Positions 25,001 through 36,665 of a stretch of DNA of 64,000 nt are shown here, piece by piece; positions within the stretch are counted from its first letter, which is position 1; each line of letters opens with the position of its first letter. The notes below the pieces were generated by a model that was not told the DNA's origin, did not search any database, and saw only the letters and a program-made list of their open reading frames with translations. The DNA comes from Lytechinus pictus (Eukaryota > Echinodermata > Echinoidea > Temnopleuroida > Toxopneustidae). The stretch covers positions 29,192,994 through 29,256,993 of the forward strand of contig NC_087252.1 of the NCBI RefSeq assembly GCF_037042905.1, in the 5' to 3' direction. Both the position numbers and the translations under genes were made by a program.

Positions 25001-28000
25001 ATTGATTGGATCAATCATAACTTTGCAAGACGAGGCCATGGAAAGACAGCAACGTCAATATCTAAAGTTCATTTTTGTTCAAAATATTTTCTAAATATTA
25101 TTCGTGCATTCATATTTTTCTCGAAAATTCAGTGTGCTTCTCTTTATTTACTAAGGACATTGTGCAAATTTCCTGTAGAAAAAATGATGGTATGTGCACA
25201 TATGGATTTCCATACAGTTGAGATTGATTGGATCAATCGTAACTCTTTGTATTAAGAAGGGGCCCTGGAAAACCGACTCCAGACCGACCAAAATCTTACG
25301 TAATTACCAATGACATACCATTGTTCTGTTTGGGGTTGGATTGGTGGGTGTGACAGTAAATTGCCAATTCGTCTACTGCCAACTCGTCCACTCACCACAT
25401 GGTCTACATTCATTTAGTCTAATGCCATTCCGTCCAGCACCATTTAGTCTAACAACCATTTGGTCCAGTTAGCATATGGTCCAATCATCACTTTGTTTAA
25501 TCACCAGTTCGTCTATAACCATTTTGTCTCATAACCAGTTGGTCTAATATTCGTTATATTTTCATTCATTTTGCCCAGTTAACACTTAGTCTAATTAGAC
25601 CAAACGGTATATAGACTAAATGGCTATTGGACCAACTGGTTATGATGAAATGTTGAGTGGACGAAATGGCAGTTAGACCATGTGGATAGTGGACGAACTT
25701 ATGGTAGACCGAATGATTGTAGACGAGTAGGCATTTGGACGAATTGGCATTGGACCAAACAAAAAAAACTTAGTTACAGCTTGTTCAGTGAATGCATTTA
25801 AGAACATTGCCTATGATTTCAAGTGATTTTCGAGTAATTTCAGGGTTATTGATTTTGCTGTCCACGAAACCCCCGCTACCCCTTCCTGCCAAACACAAAA
25901 AGTGCTTTAGTTATCTGAAGTAGAGCACCATTAAGCATCTCTGCTTTGATAAAAAAAAAAAACAGACTTAGTCCTACAGTAAAGTAAGTACCATAAGTAA
26001 AGTAGTATTAGGAGGGTGCCAGAGATTCATTTGAAATTGAAATTCACCCAGTCATGATAAAAGTAGAAAAATTAATGGAGGCTTGAGGAAAATACATGTA
26101 CATCAAAGAGTAATAGAGTCACTTATTTTGAAAGTTTCATTTTTATTTTTGTTCAAGTGCCCTTAAACCTTAAAATCCTGCTAAAATTGGTTTTACCTAT
26201 TATTGTCCATGTATCATAACCTCCAAGATCTACATTTTCTTTAATACAGAAAGTCCTATTACATGTATTATTGGTTTCAATCTCAGACAAGCTTCTGCTG
26301 TCTATATTGATTAAATATTGATGTATGCCTGATGCCTCATTAAATTAACCTATCACTCAAAGTCAAAATCATAGGATTTTCTATCTCTCTCTTTCCCTCT
26401 CTTTATCCATCTCTCTTCCTCTCAATCATTCTGGCCTGTATTCTGAAGTCAGGTTTAACTTAGACCACGGTCTAACTATGTGCTAAAATTATGGGAGCCA
26501 AAAATTCAAAATTTCTGGATTTTGTATGTTTACTATTTTGTTTCCTTTTGCTTTCATAAGGAAGGATAATACTTCAGTTATCATTCCCATACAATTATGA
26601 ACAATTTGAGTGTCATATGAGTCACTGGCGTAAATCCCGGGGGGATGGGGGGGATATATCCTGTACAAACATCCCCCCCAGTTTTTACGAAAGAAATGAA
26701 AAAAAAATCACAAGAGATAATTGTTTTATTGGTGAAAATTCTTCCTAATATACCGCTTAACAAATAAAACAATATTATTGAATCATAAAATGCAAATAAG
26801 GAGCCAGTTCACCTTTTCCAAACGAAATACTTATGTCCTTATTATAACATTAAAGAGAAATCCCCGTTTCTTCCAATTCATCAATGTTGGGGTCTTTGGG
26901 AAGGGATTAAGATGGAATGTCAAAACATTTTGAATGTGATCTCTAATAAAACCATTAAACCATCATGGGGTAAAAAAGATAATAATATTGGAGGGGTATT
27001 TGCCATATGGACATACAGTGGCGTAACTACGGGGGGCATGGGGGGCACATCCTCCCCATCGGCTGACCAAAAAAACAAAAACAAAAACGGGGAAAGGGGG
27101 AAAAGGAGAAAAGAGGGAGAAAGGAAGAGAAACGTAGTGGGAAAGAAGAAAATATTATTCATTATAATGTTATATTATAATTATGTTATGTTACATTATA
27201 CATAAGAAACATTTTTATTATAACTTTGTGAAACATAATTTGCCCAGGGCCTACGTCTTCATTGTTCGTGGTGCTCGCATTGTCTGTTTAACGAGATATA
27301 TAATCCTGTTGTACTAACACATCCCGTTTTCAAGTCAATATAAACCAAATATATTTCCTAGCACTTGAGTTATTATTGTTTCATGTAGTGACATGCATAT
27401 GCTTCTTTTTCATGACTCAAAAAGTGATTGCCCCATGTTAAGGTCTTCGTATATATGAAACATTTCCAGTCCGTGATTACGTTTGCATTAGTGGATTTGT
27501 GAGATATGTCTGCTCTTCATGAATTGTTAAAATCAGTCCTTAAAATGTCCCTTCTTCTGATCTGAATATCAAAAATTTTCAGCTCGCGCTTCGCGCTCGC
27601 ATCATTTGGTTAATGAAGTACGTATGGTCCTAGTTAATTCCTACAAAGAAACCTTAGAATGCCCCACTTCAGGTCTGAATTATCTAAGTTTTCAGCTCGC
27701 GCTTCGCGCTCGCATTGTTTAGTAAGACAGGTACCTATCATGATTACACAAATTTGATTATAATGTCCCTTTTTAGGTGTGAATATAACAAAATTTCAGC
27801 TCGCGCTTTGCGCTCGCATTATTTGATCAGTGAGATATATATCCGTTTAATGACATTGTCCTTAAAATGTCTCTATTAGGTCAGTATAACTGGCAACTGA
27901 GCGCGCTTCGCGCGCTCACTAGCGCACTTACTCAGTGATTCAAAAATTTTGCTGGTGCCCCCCCCCCAATGCCGTGACCCATAGTACGCCAGTGTGGACA

Positions 28001-28449
28001 TATCAATGACAATTCCTTGCATATATCTAAAAACATGATTGCAAAAAAATGCCAAATTATTTCAGTCATCCCCCCCCACCCATCAACACGGATTTACGCC
28101 AGTGATATGAGTCAATAAATTGGATGTGTACTGTTATGGATTTGTGACCCGATTGGCTATCCATAGTTAAACCACAACTTTAAACCAGGGTTTAATTTAA
28201 ACCTCAGTTAAGAATACGGGCCATTATGTCTTGTATTACCTTCCCATTCTGTTTTTTTTCTTCCAGGCCTTTGGTTTCATGACCCGGGTGGCGCTCAAGG
28301 CAGAGACCATGAACCACCACCCAGAATGGTTCAACGTCTACAACCGTGTGGACATCACGCTCAGCACTCACGACGTCGGTGGGCTGTCCGATAACGACGT
28401 CAACATGGCCAATTTCATCGAGAAGGCGGCGACGACGACGTCGGCCTAG
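21999..28449 (+). CDS. PCBD1: Pterin-4a-carbinolamine dehydratase / HNF1 dimerization cofactor
   Basis: Exons: proposed 21999-22001 (start codon only), 23917-24054 and 28267-28449, about 107 residues in all (vertebrate PCBD1 is 104). The protein dehydrates 4a-hydroxytetrahydrobiopterin, which recycles the cofactor of phenylalanine, tyrosine and tryptophan hydroxylases. In vertebrates it also stabilises HNF1 dimers in the nucleus. Seen in the sequence: [11 protein letters not shown] in exon 2, and [21 protein letters not shown] and ITLSTHD in exon 3. The three catalytic-site histidines of the family map to H64, H65 and H82. Splice sites are canonical: CAG|gtatgg at 24054/24055 and ttccag|GCC at 28266/28267, both phase 0. 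The last two vertebrate coding exons appear fused here. Intron 1 holds a foldback element; intron 2 (4.2 kb) holds nested transposons. Only the first exon is uncertain. Confidence 0.93.
22608..23514. mobile_element. Foldback element, Mutator-like (907 bp)
   Basis: Two nearly perfect inverted arms of about 440 bp (tagtcttgaggactcc ... ggagtcctcaagacta) meet near 23045 with almost no unique centre. The flanks are GCGAGTTTG on both sides (22599-22607 and 23515-23523; ten bases if the terminal T is counted). Long terminal repeats with a 9-10 bp duplication fit a Mutator-like (MULE) non-autonomous element. Mirrored 60-codon frames in both arms are artefacts. It lies in intron 1 of PCBD1 if exon 1 is right. 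Confidence 0.8.
23730..23801. repeat. Perfect 72-bp palindrome
   Basis: ttcactcacttaacttcag and ctgaagttaagtgagtgaa close a perfect palindrome centred on ggatcc at 23763-23768. The right flank continues gtgaagctgagcagagat, which resembles the start of PCBD1 exon 2 (gtgaagctgagcggagat at 23935). Confidence 0.92.
23917..24054 (+). CDS. PCBD1: PCBD1 exon (residues 2-47)
   Basis: Acceptor tttcatag at 23909-23916 and donor gtatgg at 24055. It encodes [16 protein letters not shown] through [10 protein letters not shown]. The GTG at 23935 is an internal valine, not a start. Confidence 0.93.
24558..25266. mobile_element. GGCCCC-ATCTTACAAAGAGTTA inverted-repeat element, long form
   Basis: Outer ends gggccccatcttacaaagag and actctttgtattaagaag/gggccc are inverted. 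Three internal copies of a gatt(g)gatc-aatc motif (gattgatccaatcaatc type) and of the catggaaatcc block suggest a tandemly expanded copy of the 220-275-bp family seen at 30012-30237 and 52270-52542. It lies in PCBD1 intron 2. The 125-codon frame in it is not a gene. Confidence 0.75.
25358..25757. repeat. Degenerate GTCTA/GGTCCA inverted-repeat element, copy 2
   Basis: Same word order as 1180-1589: starts attgccaattcgtctactg and ends ggacgaattggcattgg. It is within PCBD1 intron 2. Confidence 0.78.
26623..28104. mobile_element. hAT-like element (1482 bp), middle layer of the nest
   Basis: Ends CACTGGCGTAAATCC and GGATTTACGCCAGTG are perfect inverted repeats. Target duplication ATATGAGT (26615-26622 and 28105-28112) is perfect. 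A second, inner hAT-like element accounts for 979 bp of it. No transposase. Confidence 0.88.
27016..27994. mobile_element. hAT-like element (979 bp), inner layer of the nest
   Basis: Ends CAGTGGCGTAACTACGG and CCATAGTACGCCAGTG. Duplication TGGACATA (27008-27015 and 27995-28002) is perfect. The right half holds four units spaced 101-113 bp (27581, 27694, 27798, 27899), each with a self-complementary gctcgcgcttcgcgctcgc word. Confidence 0.88.
28267..28449 (+). CDS. PCBD1: PCBD1 terminal exon (residues 48-107)
   Basis: Acceptor ttttttcttccag. It encodes [20 protein letters not shown] through [11 protein letters not shown] and stops at TAG 28447-28449. It carries all three conserved histidines. 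Confidence 0.96.
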   Translation, partial: AFGFMTRVALKAETMNHHPEWFNVYNRVDITLSTHDVGGLSDNDVNMANFIEKAATTTSA

Positions 28450-28473
28450 TAATCTTTCCTTCTCTTGGATTCC

Positions 28474-28604
28474 AGGGCCCGGTTACCCAAAGCTTGGCAA
28501 TCGATTTTATGCTTCATTTCAGTGATTGATTGTGCATTGTAGTCTAGGTCATCAATGGTAAATAATTGTGCTATGATCATTGCTAAGTTTTGTGTTACAG
28601 GGCC
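28474..28604. mobile_element. MITE in the PCBD1 3' UTR
   Basis: Ends agggcccggttacccaaagc and ttttgtgttacagggcc are inverted. A related copy is at 31004-31135. It starts 25 bp after the stop codon, so it is probably transcribed. Confidence 0.7.
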
Positions 28605-29166
28605 ATCGGTAACAAAATCGTCATCCATCTACCTTCTAAGCAACTGTAGAAAAACCATTATGAAATGTATTATGAAGTCGCATCCATACTGAAACTCAAG
28701 AAATGTGTTTATGAAATATGCAAGGATTGTTTGTTAGGTATGAACAATTTTTAGCATCATATCATGATACCAAAGGGGTGTGATACTTGTGTTTCCATTT
28801 TGAAAACACGTTTACACTAAAACTGCACACGTGTGTTACATGCATTCAAGTTATGACACAAGTGTTATACTGTGAATACGATTTCACACTATACACAATA
28901 CATACTGCCGTACTGTGGCAAAAGGAAGCAAGTTACCAAAGTTTAATTTGTTGTAAATGAGCAATGTGTGTTCGTCATTTTAATAGGCATCAATGCAATT
29001 TAACAGCATATTTTCTTGAATATCTTTCCATAGAACAATCATTTCTTTCAAAATTTTGCCTGAAACGTGCAACATACAAAGGGTGTTTCAGAAACAATAA
29101 CTCAAATTTGACTCATGTGTCACTTGCTTCCTTTTGTCAAAGTTGGGTAGCATACAAAAACACAAT

Positions 29167-29762
29167 GGCCCGTATTCTAAAGTCCAATTTAATTTATGTC
29201 ATGGTCCAACTCTGTGCGAAAGTTATGGAAAGCCAAAAATATCACAAATTTGTGATATTTTGAAACATTTTATGTTTCTTGATGTTCACAAAGGCAAAGA
29301 AAACTGATTCCGTTGTTATTACCAGGTTATGTGACTTCCCTAATAGAACAACGCCATCTTCGTCCTGGCTTTCGCTCATCTGGTACTGGTGTCACTCTTC
29401 ATGTACCCATCACACACTTAAGGGGATATGGAGACCGTGCCTTTTCATTTATTGCTCCAGGTCTTGACTACATGAAATTGACAAAATTGAACTCTTCAAA
29501 TCGTATCTCAAAACTCACTTATTTCAGCAATAATTGGCTTAATTGGATGAGCCCACGCTTAAGAATTTTTAAAACAGAAATATGGCACAATATAAATGCT
29601 GTGGATCATCATCGTCATCATCATTTCCAGTAAGTTATGAAAGACCAGAGTAAGTGATGAGCTTATAATTCGAACATATGCTGTTAAACAATTTGCAATG
29701 GGCTTTCCATAGTTTCAATGACAACAAGAGTTTGAATTCAACCCGAGTTTAGAATATTGGTC
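29167..29762. mobile_element. MITE of the GTATTCTGAAGTC family, split by a LINE fragment
   Basis: The left half (ggcccgtattctaaagtcc onward) and right half (acccgagtttagaatattgg) flank the LINE-like piece at 29312-29640. The order suggests insertion of the LINE tail into an older MITE. Confidence 0.6.
29312..29640 (+). pseudogene. 3' fragment of a non-LTR retrotransposon
   Basis: The frame from about 29313 reads RSSGTGVTLHVPITHL then YGDRAFSFIAPGL. This matches the C-terminal tail typical of CR1/L2-type reverse transcriptase polyproteins (family motif: YGDRAF then APxLWNSLP). The WNSLP part is lost and the reading frame decays. A (CAT)n tail lies near 29610-29630. Confidence 0.7.
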
Positions 29763-30011
29763 ACCACCATGTTATAATATGAATACGCACTGATATTTCA
29801 GAATGTGCGTAAAGTAATGATCATGTGTTGGCACCGTAACACTGATTTTTTTTTTCTTAAACGCATTCTTAACATCTTATATTCTCAACTTGCGTTTCTA
29901 TCGGAGAGTTAATGATTTCCCTGATGACAGTTTTGTGAAACCAGCACCACCTGACACCGTGTCCATCCTTGCCAATAAGGCTGATATTGAGCTAACGTTT
30001 TATAGACAGCT

Positions 30012-30237
30012 CAGAGTCCCGTCTTACAAAGAGTTGCGATTGATCCGATCAACCACAGCTACGGAAAGCCAGCAATGCCAACATCTAAAATGCATGTTCA
30101 AAATACTTTCTAGAAAGGATGTATACTCGTACATCCATTGTGCAAATTTCTTGTAGGAAATATTATGTCATTGTTGGATTTCCATATATTTGTGATTGAT
30201 CGCATCAATCTTAACTCTTTTTGTAAGATGGGGCCCT
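30012..30237. mobile_element. MITE of the TCTTACAAAGAGTT family
   Basis: Ends gagtcccgtcttacaaagag and ctctttttgtaagatgggg are inverted, with gattgatc-aatc motifs inside both. Confidence 0.75.
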
Positions 30238-31003
30238 GATATTGGTTTCTTGCAGATATGCATTAATAAATGATCAAATCATTATGGTGAATTCATGTAC
30301 AATATATAGTATGTGGTATTAGAAAATCATGTCTGAAATTCATATATAACATAGTCAATAATTCATGTTCATCAGGCTATTTATTCTGATCTAAAAACTT
30401 ACCTAGCTTTGCTCAGGGTTAAAACCAATTAATGGAACCTAATTATATACCCGGGATTTCATTAATTTTCCCTTTCATTTCCTTTTTTTTTTGGGGGGGG
30501 GGAAGACAAAACAAGTGTTTTTTTTTTAATATACCTTTTAAAACTAGGTTAATAGATTTGTCCTTTGGTGGGTACTATGAATTTAAAATTTACTGATATA
30601 ATATAACTTTTCCTGGATATAGTATATTCTTTGTTTGTTTGTTTTTAAATATGATAATAGTGGAGACAATCTTTGAATTAATTCATTATGAAATTGAAGA
30701 AAAATTGTTATGAAATAACATGATTATGAGGTGATGAACAATACAATACACTATATGCTGCATGCAGGCAATAAAATAACCTTGAACATTAAATGAAATA
30801 TCAAAGTTGTTTGTAATAGATAGGTTTTGATTTGGTTTCATTGTCAGATCAGGCCATCGGGGGCGTACCTCACTTTGCAGTATTGAGAAATCACTTAGCG
30901 AACTTGCATATCGATGTAGGAGCTACATGTAAGTCTAGGAAAATTGTCAACCACGCCCCTCTATTTTTAGATAGTGTATTTGCGTCCCTGTTCTTTCACA
31001 AAC
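30238..31003. other. Intergenic or distal 3' UTR, nothing recognised
   Basis: AT-rich. An AATAAA at about 30770 could be a distal PCBD1 poly(A) signal, but this cannot be shown from sequence. Confidence 0.4.
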
Positions 31004-31135
31004 AGAGCCCGTAACACAAAGCCTAGCAATGATCGTAGAACAAATCTTCACGATTGATTGCATTGACTACAATGTACAATCAATCGTAAAAATCAAGCGT
31101 ACAATCAATTGTTATGCTTTGTGCTACGGAGCCCT
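31004..31135. mobile_element. MITE, relative of 28474-28604
   Basis: Ends gagcccgtaacacaaagcct and atgctttgtgctacggagcc are inverted, and the gattgattg word is mirrored. Confidence 0.7.
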
Positions 31136-32614
31136 GGATGTGCTTAGTCTGCAGACACAGACCCTTGGTTTTCACAATTCGCATGTTGCATAATGCAGAG
31201 TCTGAATTAGTGAGACTAGATTGACTATGTACTGTAGCTGGCTCTACCAAGGACACAGAGCCTTTGGAGTCTAGTCTTCACTCTAGACCTGTTATTGGTT
31301 GAAGTGTCAAACATGAGTGTGTGCCTGCAGACTAGATGTGCTGGATTCAGAGTGTGTTTCAGATGTGTTGCTATTGGTTAAAAGTTTGTTTAAGCATTCC
31401 TCAGTGTCTATGTATTCATATCTTGTATTGTTATCTACATCAATGTTCATACAATTCTAAGGGAATAAGATGAGTTCAGTATTATGTGTTAACAAGTGAA
31501 TAATGTCTTGTTATAATAGCAGTTGTAGACTAATATTATAAGTATCCCAAATGTGTCTCCAAAGCCTATGCCCAGATCCTTTTGTAATGTCACAAATTAC
31601 TGTATACGACTGCAGAGTAAGTTATGTCCAGTGTCTCAACTGTTTTTCACAAATTTTACAATATGCAAGCCCGTAGCCAGGGGGGGGGGGGGGTCAAGCC
31701 CCTAAAATGTTCAAAAGCAAGAAAAAGTAGGGGATGAAAAGGAGAAGAGAAGGAAATACAAGGGATCGAACCCTTGAATTGAAAACCCTGGCTGGAGGCC
31801 TGATGTGTATTGCTTTGGAATTGAAAGAATCAAAATATATCATTGTTTTGTTTTCAGGTATTTGTAGAGGTTCAATCATGTAAAATGGGAGAAAATCTTT
31901 AAATGACTGTCAAAAGCTGAATTTTCTACTGTTGTGTGCTTCTTTTGATGCTATTTTAGAATATTTTATACATTGTATCAGCCAACCTGTGTGTATGCAT
32001 GTATTCAGGAGGAGGGGGGGTCAGAGGTAGTCTGCTGTGCAGACCCTTCACTCGACGATTGGGGTCGGCATGCAAAGCCTTGTTTACTGAAGGCCCTTTG
32101 AAAGAGCAAGTTTTAAAAGTGCTAGTCTTTTATGAAGACCCACTTGTAGATCAAAGTTTCAATCAGAGTCCGTGCCTGCAGACTACAGCAAAGCCCCCCC
32201 CCCCCTTTCTCAAGCAAGGTTCTCCCTATTAACCTTTTTTATTTAAAAGTTTGTTCCCTTCTTCCATGGTAAATCCTGGATTTACCCATGTGTGTCATAT
32301 ATTTGTTTCATTCTTCCAGAAATCTTTTTTTTTGTATGTGTATTTTGGTATCCCATGTAATGGTGTGCATAATGATAATAGAAAGAGTATTCAATAACAA
32401 AAATGATAAATCTACAAAGGATTGACTTGTGTGTTATTGTGTTACATATAATTTCCGGAAGTAGTCAGAATATCACCCATACTATTAACAAAACGGCATT
32501 GAAACCCCATTGGTCTGTAGATTGATAGTCGGGGTCACACTTTTTGCCTTTTTGTGTGTGAACTTATCTCTTCCCGATGATATCTTTGAGAATATAACGT
32601 CGAAAAAATGTAAA
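31136..32614. other. Intergenic, no gene recognised
   Basis: Contains a poly-G block after gcccgtagccagg (31668-31693), a palindromic caagggatcgaacccttg at about 31760 and a second G/C-run pair (32014, 32195). Open frames of 60-77 codons look random. Confidence 0.5.
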
Positions 32615-33815
32615 ATTAGAGATCGGGGAGTGTTTCATATAAAGGTGATTAGTTATAGTGACTTTTCCTGACTTCAGCTACAAAGATCTCTGGATCAAAT
32701 TTTCAGTGATTAATGACATTAAACAAGATGCTTCATTCATGAATTTCTCCCTGAATTAAAGAAATAGAAATGGAATTATTTCAATACTATGTAAAGTAAA
32801 AGGTGGTATTTCCATGAGCTACATCAGGACAGAGGCCAACAATATTGATTCAGTTCATACTCATTTGGAATGATGTCGATTTCAAAAGCAATATTTCAGG
32901 CTAGGGGTGTTTTATCCAGCAAAGTGTGTTTTATCCGAAGGAAATGTACTCGTCCATTCAAAATAGGAAAGTAGTCAGATCTGACAACTTGTTAGATGAA
33001 ACACTCTTCTGATTATTGATTTTGATTGGATTTATTGTTATCTTTTGCATTCATAACATTTGTATACTTGTATAATATATGTTTCATTACATACTAACAA
33101 ACATAATATATTGGTAATTCATTTTTGGCATGAATCATAAAGAAAAAAAATTACTAAATAAAGTCATTCTAAACAAATATGATCAACTACCAAACAAAAT
33201 CATAACATTTACAGTTTGCAGGAGAAGGATTGTCATAAGCTGATTGCTTGAAAAAATGACAACCCGGAATGAAACTCATTGAATTAATACATACATTTAT
33301 AAAGCAGATTGGAAAAATTATTTTGTTCATAATTTTATAATGATGAAGATGGAGATGATAAAGAATGAGGATGATGGTGATGATGATGAAAATGATGAAG
33401 ATTATGCAAAGCATACGTGTTGCATGTTTACATCTTCCGTCAATTTTTTTCCGCCAAGACAAAGCTTACACATTTGGGGGATGCATGTATGATATATTTG
33501 AATATGGAAGGGGATAGGGTGAAAACAACATTCCATATGAGTATGAATACTGAATCAATATTGTTGGCCTCTGTCCTGCCGTAACTCATGGAAATACCAC
33601 CTTTTATTTTACATACTATTGAAATCATTTAAATCCATTTCTTTTTCTTTCATTCAGGGAGAATTTCATGACTGAAGCATCTTGTTAAATGTCATTAATC
33701 ACTTAAAATTTGATCCAAGCCAATCGGTGCAGAGATCTTGGTAGCTTTTTAACAGGAGTTGGGGAAAGTCACTATAACTAATCACTTTATGAATTACTCT
33801 CCGATCTCTACTTTT
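32615..33815. repeat. Large inverted repeat, arms about 260-290 bp
   Basis: The left arm (gatcggggagtgtttcatat to about 32885) is mirrored by the right arm (about 33520 to tctccgatctc at 33815). Shared phrases include caatattgattcag and aaggtggtatttccatgag. The arms are diverged and the spacer is about 640 bp. It could be one transposon with long ends, or two copies in opposite orientation. Confidence 0.75.
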
Positions 33816-33839
33816 ACATTTTTTGTACATTATATTCTC

Positions 33840-35185
33840 GAGGGCATGTCTTTATGAATATCCCTTAGGTGGGCTGATGATGTCATCATATCCCCACTTG
33901 TTCTTTTGTATTTTATTATATGGAATTAGGTTTATTCGACATTTTTCTACCAAGAACTAAACCAATTGGATTGCATGGTAACTGATTGAGTGCATGTTAG
34001 TTATTTATTGCCGCAACTTATTTCATCATAATGGGGACACATCATGTACACATGTATGAAAACATTTATGATTAGCATTAGAAAAAGGAAAGTGGGGATG
34101 TGGCCTCATCAACCCACCTGTGAATATTTATGACAATTTGCATATAAATGTTTTCCCAAAACATTGATAAACTTTAAAATTCAATAACTTCGTTATTTTT
34201 TCATCTGATTTTGATGACATTTTCAGCGTTTTGCTCTGTGAATTTTACTCTTATTTATTTAGATATATGTTTTCAGCCCGGACCACCGATCCCTTTAATA
34301 TACTAGGGTCAAATGTGGCATAATTGCAATGGGCCTAATATTAAATGTGTATTCCCAGCACCGTACCGTACTATCGCACGGAACAAAACCGAGTGTTGAC
34401 TGCATGTCAGACAGCAGCTAAAGCCTGTAAAACATATAGGCCCTAATCATTTGGCACCATGCAAAAATCAAATTTAAAGCATTTCAAATACAGAACTTTA
34501 GTCTTTGCAGTTTTCTGTTATAGGGGTATCAAATCAAAGAACACTCGAGATGTTTATAGGTAGGCTCTATTTTTCTTTCTTTCTTTTTTAAATTCAGATA
34601 CATTCCAAAATGGCATTTGGTATCTTTTCTTCAAATTGAATAACTCATTCATGCGTGAATATGATTTGGACAGATAACAAAAAATCAGACAAACAAAACA
34701 TTGAAAATTTGATCAAAATCGGTCAAGGAGTAACAAAGCTATACCACTAAGATTTGCATTATTCCAGTGAAACAGTCTAGGCATGTCTTCATGATATAAG
34801 CAAACCGATGATGCCCGGGATGATGCCATGATATATCCCCACTTGAGGTACGTATTTTATTATTAGGTTTATTCAATTTTCACTAACTTAAAACTAGTGG
34901 ACAAGAATTTAGTGCATTATTGCTGCAGCTTATTTTATTATGGGAGACATACTATTCACAGATGCATGAAAATACGATTTCATGTAATAACATAAGAAAA
35001 GGGACTTCATCAGCCCACCTAATTAGTACGCATGACTTATTAATTTATTTTTCACAATATTGCTCAAATTCAATAACTTTGTTTTATTTGTTATACGATC
35101 AGATTTTTATGAAAATTTCAGCACTTTGCTTTGTGAATTTTTTTCTTTTTATTAGATATAAATATTTTCAGTCCGGAGTACCCAT
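33840..35185. repeat. Two copies of a dispersed 400-460-bp family
   Basis: 33840-34305 and 34780-35185 share atatccccacttg, tattaggtttattc and a block resembling the TTAA family (ttttgatgacattttcag). The copies are in the same orientation. Confidence 0.6.
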
Positions 35186-36665
35186 ATAATTTATGATAAA
35201 TCATAATTATCAGTTTGTTTGAATTGTTTTGTTTTTTCTGGACGCACTTACTGTACTGCAATATTTTAAAGATAATTCTCCAGAAATTGTTGACGCCCTC
35301 TTCGTTCAGGCGTTATTTTATTGCAGCTTTTTCAACTTTTGGGGTGTCTTTTCGTGATGGAAATTGTAAGTTAAAACATAAAAAAACATTATTATTGTCT
35401 ACATCTAGACCCATTAGCAAAATATTGGCTTCGCGAGATCATGAACTTATTTTGAGGGATGTTGAGTTTCAGGAAAGCGTTTATTACCCTGGGTTAAGTA
35501 ACCGGACCGTGTCTATTTTGCCGCTCATGCTACGGCACTCTTTGCCAAACAATCATACCGGCGCGTGCGATTTCTTATGCACGCGATTTGAATGGGGTGT
35601 GTCACGTTGTCGTGATGAATGTATTCGTGTCGTGCCTTGGCTTGGCTAAATCTGGGGCCAGAGCATACTGATTGTTAGTTCAAGAATACGCTAGATCATC
35701 TATCAGTGCCTAGCCAGGAGGCTTCTAACTGTTAACTTCGATAGAATTTAAAGTCATTCTACTGACCACGACCACGTCCACGACCCAGGCCACGTGCACT
35801 GCCACTGGTGCAGCCATGCATGATCTGATGCATGCCATGCCCAGGCCATGGCATGGACTACCTTAGACCAAAAGCTTCGGTCTCTGTTATGTTGGTTGTT
35901 CAGCTGAACTCCGTTGGCTTCACTCACCAAATACAGAGACCGAAGTTCTAGCGCGATCTGTACAGGGGACTCAATGGCCATATGTTTATGTACTTAAGAT
36001 CGGATAAAACGGGGAAGTGAATTTGCGCGACAGCCGAGGTAAGTCACTGTTTTTGTTCCTTTTAACTTGATTTTTCTCCGTTTTTGGGCAATTAATGCCA
36101 AGAGGGAATATTAATTTGCATTTTGGTCGCGTTAATTTTCAAAATTTTTATTAATTAAAGACAAAAATTGAAGAGCCCCGACGGGGGGATTTTGCATTGC
36201 AAGTCCCCTAATGGCACTCCTAGTACCAATGAGGTCCAAACATTAACATGTATGGACCTCATAGGCGACATTACCCAAATTATGGGTTGGACAATGCTGT
36301 TCTGATTTCCAACCCAAGACTTTGGTAAATGTACGCATTAATGCAAGTTGCAGTGTTAAGATATAACTTTTATTTGGTCGCATTTAATGGAGTAAGCATG
36401 GTAAGTTCTAAAAATAGTTGAAATTAAAATGGATTATTGTTAAACTTACATTTCAGGCCCTTTTTGTTGATTTTCGGTGAGCATTCCACACACCTGCGAC
36501 GAGTGATCAACTCCGAAGTGATACGCGTACTGGTCAGCTGATCGGTCAGGTGATCGGTTGGTTATCTTTTTGTCAGACGTTCATAATTTATGTTAAGCGT
36601 ATCAATCTTCAGTATCTTGATTTCAAAGCATTAGTATTGCAGAGAAAAGTCATTATTGATTGGAA
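35186..36665. other. Intergenic with a CpG-rich patch and a hairpin
   Basis: 35290-35660 is locally CpG-rich and carries a 144-codon open frame with no recognised domain. A hairpin (cttcggtctctgt/acagagaccgaag) spans 35874-35946. A good donor GAG|gtaagt occurs at 36038/36039. See findings. Confidence 0.45.

Larger units (their letters stand above)
26433..28222. mobile_element. MITE with GTATTCTGAAGTC ends, interrupted
   Basis: The left end ggcctgtattctgaagtcag and right end ctcagttaagaatacgggcc are inverted. Intact relatives at 48656-48962 and 53208-53523 are about 310 bp. The present copy is 1.79 kb because a 1.48-kb hAT-like element sits inside it. Confidence 0.75.

Noticed and set aside
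24878..25255. 125-codon open frame
   Set aside because: It lies within a MITE-type element with three mirrored blocks; similar elements elsewhere lack the frame.
35215..35649. 144-codon open frame as a gene
   Set aside because: It has no recognised domain, no clear splice context and no poly(A) signal. Kept only as part of a finding about local CpG content.
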